NCBI GenBank assembly: GCA_029561505.1
Contig: JAKQXK010000468.1
Location: 1 to 8,225 of the forward strand
Reading direction: 5' to 3'
From: Spirochaetota bacterium
GTDB lineage: Bacteria; Spirochaetota; Leptospiria; Turneriellales; Turneriellaceae
DNA: 8,225 nt
The notes under the pieces: generated by a model
Databases searched by the model: none
The model's input: the letters and a program-made list of their open reading frames with translations, nothing else
What the model was told of the DNA's origin: nothing
Made by a program: the position numbers and the translations under genes
In this document: piece after piece, positions 4,447 to 8,225 of the stretch
Layout: every line of letters begins with the position of its first letter
Numbering within the stretch: the stretch's first letter is position 1

Positions 4447-7341
4447 GTGAAAAAAATCTGGCAGCGAATCGTTGAAGTTTTGTCACCGGGCATTCGGCTC
4501 AAATTGACCTTTTTTACGCTTTTTTTTGTCAGCGCGCTGCTGGTGTTGAGCTTCTTGCTCAGTTACATAACCCAGAAAAAAGAATTAAGCAAGTCGCTCG
4601 ACAACGAAGTTAAAGTGCCGCTGAATATGGTGGCGCATAACGTTGGCGAACTGCACCGCATCGCCGATGGTCTGATACAGCTCGAATTGTTTAATATCAG
4701 GCGTAAACAAAGCGCTGAAAGAGCGCGCCAGTTCAAAAAGACGGTCATGGTCAAAGAAGCCACTTTTGGTAACCGGTGGCGCAATCTCGTGAAGACCTTT
4801 GGCGGTAAGGTCAAGTATACCTATGAGGCACAGCGTTTCGATACCTATTTCAGCGCTTACCTTACAGAAAAAAATCTGAAAGAGTTTGAGACGCTGCTCA
4901 AGTCATTCGTCGATTTCACTCTGAATACCACTGTGCAACCAGAGCAGTTTTCGCGCTGGCGGTCAGCTGCGGCCCGCGTTGCAGAAATTGAGCTGCGCAT
5001 TGACGCGCACAAGAAGCCAGACGACCAGAAGACTGAAGCCGAGAAGAAAGAAGAGAAACGACTGCAATCGCTGGTGTCAGAGCGGCGGGGGCGGCTCATT
5101 GACCTGCTGCGCCAGCCTTTCGAACCGTTGTTTATCAGCCGCCTTGAACAGGCGAGTTTTCGTCCCGGCGCGATTCGAATCTTGAGTTACGGTAACGAAG
5201 ACTACGCGGACTACCGGTCGGCGCCGCGATTGCTTGATACCGCGGCGTTTTTCCGGCAGGCAGACGTCGCGCGAGACCGCAAGAATGAAGAGATGCTGTT
5301 TCCGCAAGAGAGTTTCAGGGCCTATCGCGAGGCATTTTTCAGCGGCCAGCAAGATGTGCGTGCGAGCAGCGAATACGTGCGCAGGTCGATGCCACATGAG
5401 GCGCGGTTTTCGCCTATCTATGTGAACAGACCGGTCGTTGAACGCGCCAGAAAAATTCTGGCCTATCAGGCCAGAGGTGAAAGTGATCTGGTAGAAAAGT
5501 TTACGGTAGTTGACCGTAAGTACGTGGTTTTGCTCAAAGAAATAGCCGACCGCAAGAGCGAAAGGCTGAAGTTTTTGCGTGAGAAGTCTATCCCCCCTTA
5601 TAAAGACGCTGATTTCATGCGCGCGGCGGCAGAATACCGTGCGATGAGTGAAAAGCGCGACGCCGAAGTGCTCGCTGCAACAAAATACAAAGAACTCGAA
5701 AAATTACACCTTGATGCAATCAGTGCACGCACTAGAGAACAGCGCGCTGCCCGAACTGCCGCTGAAAAAGCAATACGCGAAATTGAAGAGAAGCTCAAAT
5801 CAGCTGGCAAAAAGAAGGGTGAAGCGGTACCGGTTGAAGAACTCGAAACCGCGCTCGAACTGCAGAAAAAACAATTTGATGAGGCCGATCGTGCTCTGCA
5901 AGAGCTGTCGCTGAACGAAGCCAGCATCGCCGGTAACGCCGAGCTTGAGGTTATCGAAGCGATGGTGTCACTGCGCAACGCAGCGCTGCTGGCACGCACG
6001 AGACTCAGTCTGGTTTCTGAGCAGAACGCGCTCGATAAGATTTTCAAATCGGGCGCAGCACGTAAGAACCGCGATCGTGAATTTGCATTGCTGCGGCAAT
6101 TTATCTACGATGCGCGCAGCGAAACTGATTTTAAGGTGCTGCGCGGGCAGCCGTCACCGCTTGCGGGCGGGGTGCTCGCGGTGTCGCGTACTGAAGCTGA
6201 AGACTATATGCACGACCTCGACACCATTGCTGTGACTGATGCCGGGGGGCTCGCGCGCCTGCTGCTCAGAGAGAATGTCGTGGGCTTCAACATTTCGATT
6301 ATCAACAAAGAAGAGGGGTTGCTGCGAATTCGCAAAGCGACGCAGACGCTGCTGATCTTTTTGTCGATTATCGCTCTGCTGGCGATAGTTGCGGCATGGT
6401 ACTTTTCAGGCGTCGCCGTGCGCCGCATTGCATCGCTGAGCGCAACGTCTGAACAGGTGCGCGACGGTAACCTGAAAGTCGAATTTAATTCGCACGGTTA
6501 CGATGAACTTGCCACTCTCGGCCAAAGCCTCAACGGCATGGTTGAGGGGTTACGGGAGCGCGAAGAAATGCGCGGTGAACTCATGGCGGCCGAAGAAATT
6601 CAGAAACGCCTGTTGCCTTCAGAGGTGCCGAAAAACCTCAAGGGCCGCGCTGATATTGCCGGTTTCTACAAGGCAATGGCCGGAGTCGGGGGAGACTATT
6701 TTGACTATGTTGGGCTTGGCAATGACCTCGTCGCGATAGCGATGGGTGACGTGTCGAACCACGGGGTCGGCCCGGCGCTGGTGATGGCGATTACGCGCTC
6801 GCAGCTGCACGCCGCGCTGCGTGAGAAAGAAATATCGCTGAAACAGATTCTGCTGAAACTAAACGAGCAGCTCTATGAAGAAACGCCGGCGAATATTTTT
6901 GTGACCTTTTTCCTGGGGCTCTATAACCTCAAGAGCGGTGAACTGCAATATGTGTCTGCAGGCCACTCGAAGCCGCTGCTCTTAAACGCGGCAGGTAAAG
7001 CGAAATATCTCGAAGCGGGTGGCATGCCTCTCGGTATGGATGACAATGATTTTTTCAGCACAACCATTGAACTGCAAAAGGTCAAACTGAACCCGGGCGA
7101 CGCCTTCGTGCAATATACCGACGGACTCAGCGAAGCGATGAACGTTGCCCGCGAACAGTTCGGTTATGAGCGCATGCAGTCCGAGCTTGAAAAGCATGCT
7201 GGCCAGAGCGCACAGGCCGTGCTGCACGCGCTTTCGCAGGCGGTCGAAAAATTCACCGGCACCCGGCTCGATCAGCCAGGCCCGAGTGCCCTCAACGACG
7301 ATATCGCTCTTGTCTGCCTCAAAAGACAGGGGGATATATAA
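4447..7341 (+). CDS. Membrane SpoIIE/RsbU-type PP2C serine phosphatase with HAMP and large extracytoplasmic domain
   Basis: The start is probably GTG 4447, because GAGGGG ends five bases before it; GTG 4441, in the same frame, would sit on top of that site. This gives 964 aa. A basic N-terminus precedes membrane helix 1 (about 20-41). Residues 42-634 should lie outside the membrane: they are very hydrophilic, contain no cysteine, and have Lys/Glu-rich probable coiled coils near 179-210 and 359-540. Helix 2 (635-655) is followed by a HAMP linker (656-708) and the phosphatase domain (from about 715). Phosphatase motifs are VGGDYFDY (D750), GDVSNHG (767-773, D768), YVSAGH (835-840), QYTDG (D892) and NDDIAL (D951, D952), so the metal ligands of the family are present. 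The expected role is dephosphorylating the STAS protein in response to an outside signal. The extracytoplasmic part matches no sensor domain that I know. Confidence 0.95.
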   Translation: MKKIWQRIVEVLSPGIRLKLTFFTLFFVSALLVLSFLLSYITQKKELSKSLDNEVKVPLNMVAHNVGELHRIADGLIQLELFNIRRKQSAERARQFKKTVMVKEATFGNRWRNLVKTFGGKVKYTYEAQRFDTYFSAYLTEKNLKEFETLLKSFVDFTLNTTVQPEQFSRWRSAAARVAEIELRIDAHKKPDDQKTEAEKKEEKRLQSLVSERRGRLIDLLRQPFEPLFISRLEQASFRPGAIRILSYGNEDYADYRSAPRLLDTAAFFRQADVARDRKNEEMLFPQESFRAYREAFFSGQQDVRASSEYVRRSMPHEARFSPIYVNRPVVERARKILAYQARGESDLVEKFTVVDRKYVVLLKEIADRKSERLKFLREKSIPPYKDADFMRAAAEYRAMSEKRDAEVLAATKYKELEKLHLDAISARTREQRAARTAAEKAIREIEEKLKSAGKKKGEAVPVEELETALELQKKQFDEADRALQELSLNEASIAGNAELEVIEAMVSLRNAALLARTRLSLVSEQNALDKIFKSGAARKNRDREFALLRQFIYDARSETDFKVLRGQPSPLAGGVLAVSRTEAEDYMHDLDTIAVTDAGGLARLLLRENVVGFNISIINKEEGLLRIRKATQTLLIFLSIIALLAIVAAWYFSGVAVRRIASLSATSEQVRDGNLKVEFNSHGYDELATLGQSLNGMVEGLREREEMRGELMAAEEIQKRLLPSEVPKNLKGRADIAGFYKAMAGVGGDYFDYVGLGNDLVAIAMGDVSNHGVGPALVMAITRSQLHAALREKEISLKQILLKLNEQLYEETPANIFVTFFLGLYNLKSGELQYVSAGHSKPLLLNAAGKAKYLEAGGMPLGMDDNDFFSTTIELQKVKLNPGDAFVQYTDGLSEAMNVAREQFGYERMQSELEKHAGQSAQAVLHALSQAVEKFTGTRLDQPGPSALNDDIALVCLKRQGDI

Positions 7342-7346
7342 TTGCA

Positions 7347-7363
7347 TCGGCACTTATTGCCGA
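7347..7363 (+). promoter_or_regulatory. Small hairpin before the 154-aa gene
   Basis: TCGGCA (7347-7352) pairs perfectly with TGCCGA (7358-7363) around a 5-base loop, within the 31-bp gap after the phosphatase gene. No T-run follows, so it is not a terminator. The second arm runs into GAGAA, the only purine-rich candidate ribosome binding site before ATG 7373, so the hairpin could modulate translation. A 6-bp stem may also be chance. Confidence 0.3.
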
Positions 7364-7372
7364 GAATAGATT

Positions 7373-7837
7373 ATGGCTATAAGTGAAGCACAAAAAGCTG
7401 AACTCATTCGCCGCGGCAATACGCTCTTTAACGAGGGCCGCTTTTTCGAAGCGGGCAGGGTGTTCACAACTGTGGGCTACAAGACGGGTCTCATTCGTTT
7501 GGGTGACTTGTTTTATTTCGAGAAAGAAATGCCACTCGTCGCGTATGGTTTCTATCGCAACGCCAACCACCGGCCGATGCTCGATAAGATAGGCGAAGGA
7601 TTTGTTTTTGCCCTGAAGTGCCTGCTCTATGAGCCTGCTGCAGATAACCCCAAAGCCGACAGCGGGGCAAAATCTGTTCTGCCTAAAAAATCGGTAGCGA
7701 GTATGGGCGATGACAGCGTGCGCGTTCGACAGTCGAATTCGCCAGACGCTGGCTCAATGGCGAAGCCGTCGGCGGTACCTGAGACTCTCGATTCAAAAGT
7801 TGCCCGTGCGGTAGCAATGCTTCAGAAGCTGGGTTGA
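7373..7837 (+). CDS. Small TPR-like protein of unknown function
   Basis: This 154-aa protein has two parts. Residues 6-85 are helical and TPR/Sel1-like: LIRRGNTLFNEGRFFEAGRV is spaced like a TPR helix pair, and a second pair follows, from IRLGDLFYFEK through MPLVAYGFYRNA. Residues 86-140 are rich in Ser, Pro, Lys and Asp and probably disordered, followed by a short terminal helix (SKVARAVAMLQKLG). There is no signal peptide or membrane segment. From memory, similar short proteins with a YxxGLIRLGD-like stretch occur in Leptospira, which I could not check. It begins 31 bp after the phosphatase gene on the same strand, so it probably belongs to that transcript and could be an adaptor of the switch; this is inference. 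The upstream region has only a weak ribosome binding site (GAGAA). Confidence 0.85.
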   Translation: MAISEAQKAELIRRGNTLFNEGRFFEAGRVFTTVGYKTGLIRLGDLFYFEKEMPLVAYGFYRNANHRPMLDKIGEGFVFALKCLLYEPAADNPKADSGAKSVLPKKSVASMGDDSVRVRQSNSPDAGSMAKPSAVPETLDSKVARAVAMLQKLG

Positions 7838-7936
7838 CTCATTTTACGACATTAAATAACGTTTTTTTCGATTCTGCCCACCCGGTGCAAGAATATTTCT
7901 GTCGTTCGCGGGGCGGCAGGCTTCGTCTAATAGGGT
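7838..7936. other. 99-bp intergenic gap with weak promoter-like motifs
   Basis: TTGACT (7834-7839) overlaps the stop codon of the preceding gene and resembles a -35 box, but the hexamer 17 bases later (TAACGT) is a poor -10. TCTAAT (7926-7931) matches five of six bases of a -10 box just before ATG 7937, without a good -35. A run of seven T (7862-7868) has no stable hairpin before it. No RNA gene is seen. Confidence 0.35.
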
Positions 7937-8225
7937 ATGGGCCGCAAAACAATCAAAACGCTTTGCTACGAAATCTGCGCTTCGCTGCTCGTGGCGGCTG
8001 CTCTGGCCGGGTTCAATCTTGTCGCGAGTGAAAAGCCAACACCAGAGATTGTCGATGGCGACAATCTGAATCCGGTGCTCATGGCGCATGGTCGCGGCGG
8101 GCAGCGTGGTGGGGGCCATGGCCGCGGCCGTCGCCACCATCTTGGCCTGGTTAAAGTGAGGTGGGCCCCAATCGTTGGACAGTGTGACGGCCTGGTTAAG
8201 CTCGGTCCTGGTTGTCGTCAGGCCG
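7937..8225 (+). CDS. Secreted Gly/His/Arg-rich protein (3' end outside window)
   Basis: ATG 7937 opens a frame that stays open to the last base, giving 96 visible residues. A classic signal peptide is present: basic MGRKTIK, a hydrophobic core (CASLLVAAALAGFNLVA) and a likely cleavage site near VAS-E (about residue 31). The mature part begins with an acidic stretch, then HGRGGQRGGGHGRGRRHH (51-68), rich in Gly, His and Arg. A motif then recurs: LGLVKV (69-74) and DGLVKL (84-89), with the 11 bases GGCCTGGTTAA repeated exactly at 8144 and 8189. Cysteines appear at 83 and 93, next to the second copy. The protein is probably exported; the His-rich part suggests metal binding, which is inference. 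I do not recognise the family. An in-frame TAG sits just upstream (7931), so this ATG is the only plausible start. AGGG lies one base before it, too close for normal use. Confidence 0.68.
   Translation, partial: MGRKTIKTLCYEICASLLVAAALAGFNLVASEKPTPEIVDGDNLNPVLMAHGRGGQRGGGHGRGRRHHLGLVKVRWAPIVGQCDGLVKLGPGCRQA

Noticed and set aside
5598..6047. 149-aa Ser/Ala-rich minus-strand frame inside the phosphatase gene
   Set aside because: It is the antisense of a coiled-coil region rich in Glu, Lys and Ala codons, which reads as Ser/Ala-rich on the other strand; no family or start signal is seen.
7838..7868. Intrinsic terminator after the 154-aa gene, suggested by seven T at 7862-7868
   Set aside because: The bases before the T-run are AT-rich and offer no more than a 3-bp stem (ACG with CGT), too weak for a terminator.
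7834..8031. 65-aa plus-strand frame from TTG 7834
   Set aside because: It needs a weak start, crosses the gap and reads out of frame with the signal-peptide gene; the peptide looks random.
8107..8139. GC-rich hairpin (TGGTGG with CCACCA around GGCCATGGCCGCGGCC)
   Set aside because: It falls inside the Gly/His/Arg-rich coding stretch and is explained by GGC, CGC, CAC and CAT codons rather than by a separate element.
7844..8140. 98-aa minus-strand frame over the start of the secreted protein gene
   Set aside because: It shows no domain and overlaps both the intergenic gap and a plus-strand frame with a clear signal peptide, which explains the region better.

Overview
The window reads as the chromosome of a moderately GC-rich bacterium (mid-50% GC by eye), densely packed with short intergenic gaps. 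The most likely source is a spirochaete of the Leptospiraceae, such as a Turneriella or Leptonema relative. This is an inference from the gene set: SpoIIE, STAS and HATPase modules sit beside short helical proteins of a kind I associate with that family. No rRNA, tRNA, CRISPR array, insertion sequence or phage gene was seen.

Layout. 1-477 (+) is the 3' part of a hemerythrin-like di-iron protein whose start lies off the left edge. It converges, with a 9-bp gap, on a minus-strand pair: pyruvate kinase (2470-1064), then a PduO-type cob(I)alamin adenosyltransferase (1053-487) 10 bp downstream. A 97-bp divergent gap (2471-2567) separates pyruvate kinase from a plus-strand gene cluster that fills most of the rest.

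The plus-strand cluster looks like one operon: an unrecognised 304-aa helical protein (2568-3482), a STAS-domain antagonist (3509-3856), a GC-rich tandem repeat holding two tiny coupled ORFs (3853-3974), an RsbW/SpoIIAB-like HATPase kinase with a TTG start (3977-4444), a large membrane-bound SpoIIE/RsbU-type PP2C phosphatase with a HAMP linker and an extracytoplasmic region of about 590 residues (4447-7341), and a small TPR-like protein (7373-7837). Antagonist, kinase and phosphatase form a complete partner-switching circuit. The expected logic is that the phosphatase senses a signal outside the membrane and dephosphorylates the STAS protein, which then sequesters the kinase and frees the kinase's client. 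No sigma factor or other obvious client is encoded in the window, so the output is unknown.

At the right edge (7937 to the end) a secreted, Gly/His/Arg-rich protein begins and runs out of the window. It has a clear signal peptide and no usual ribosome binding site.

The most unusual item is the 2 x 59-nt repeat between the STAS and kinase genes. Each unit carries a start codon, a micro-ORF and a strong hairpin core. The stops and starts chain from STAS through both micro-ORFs almost to the kinase start.
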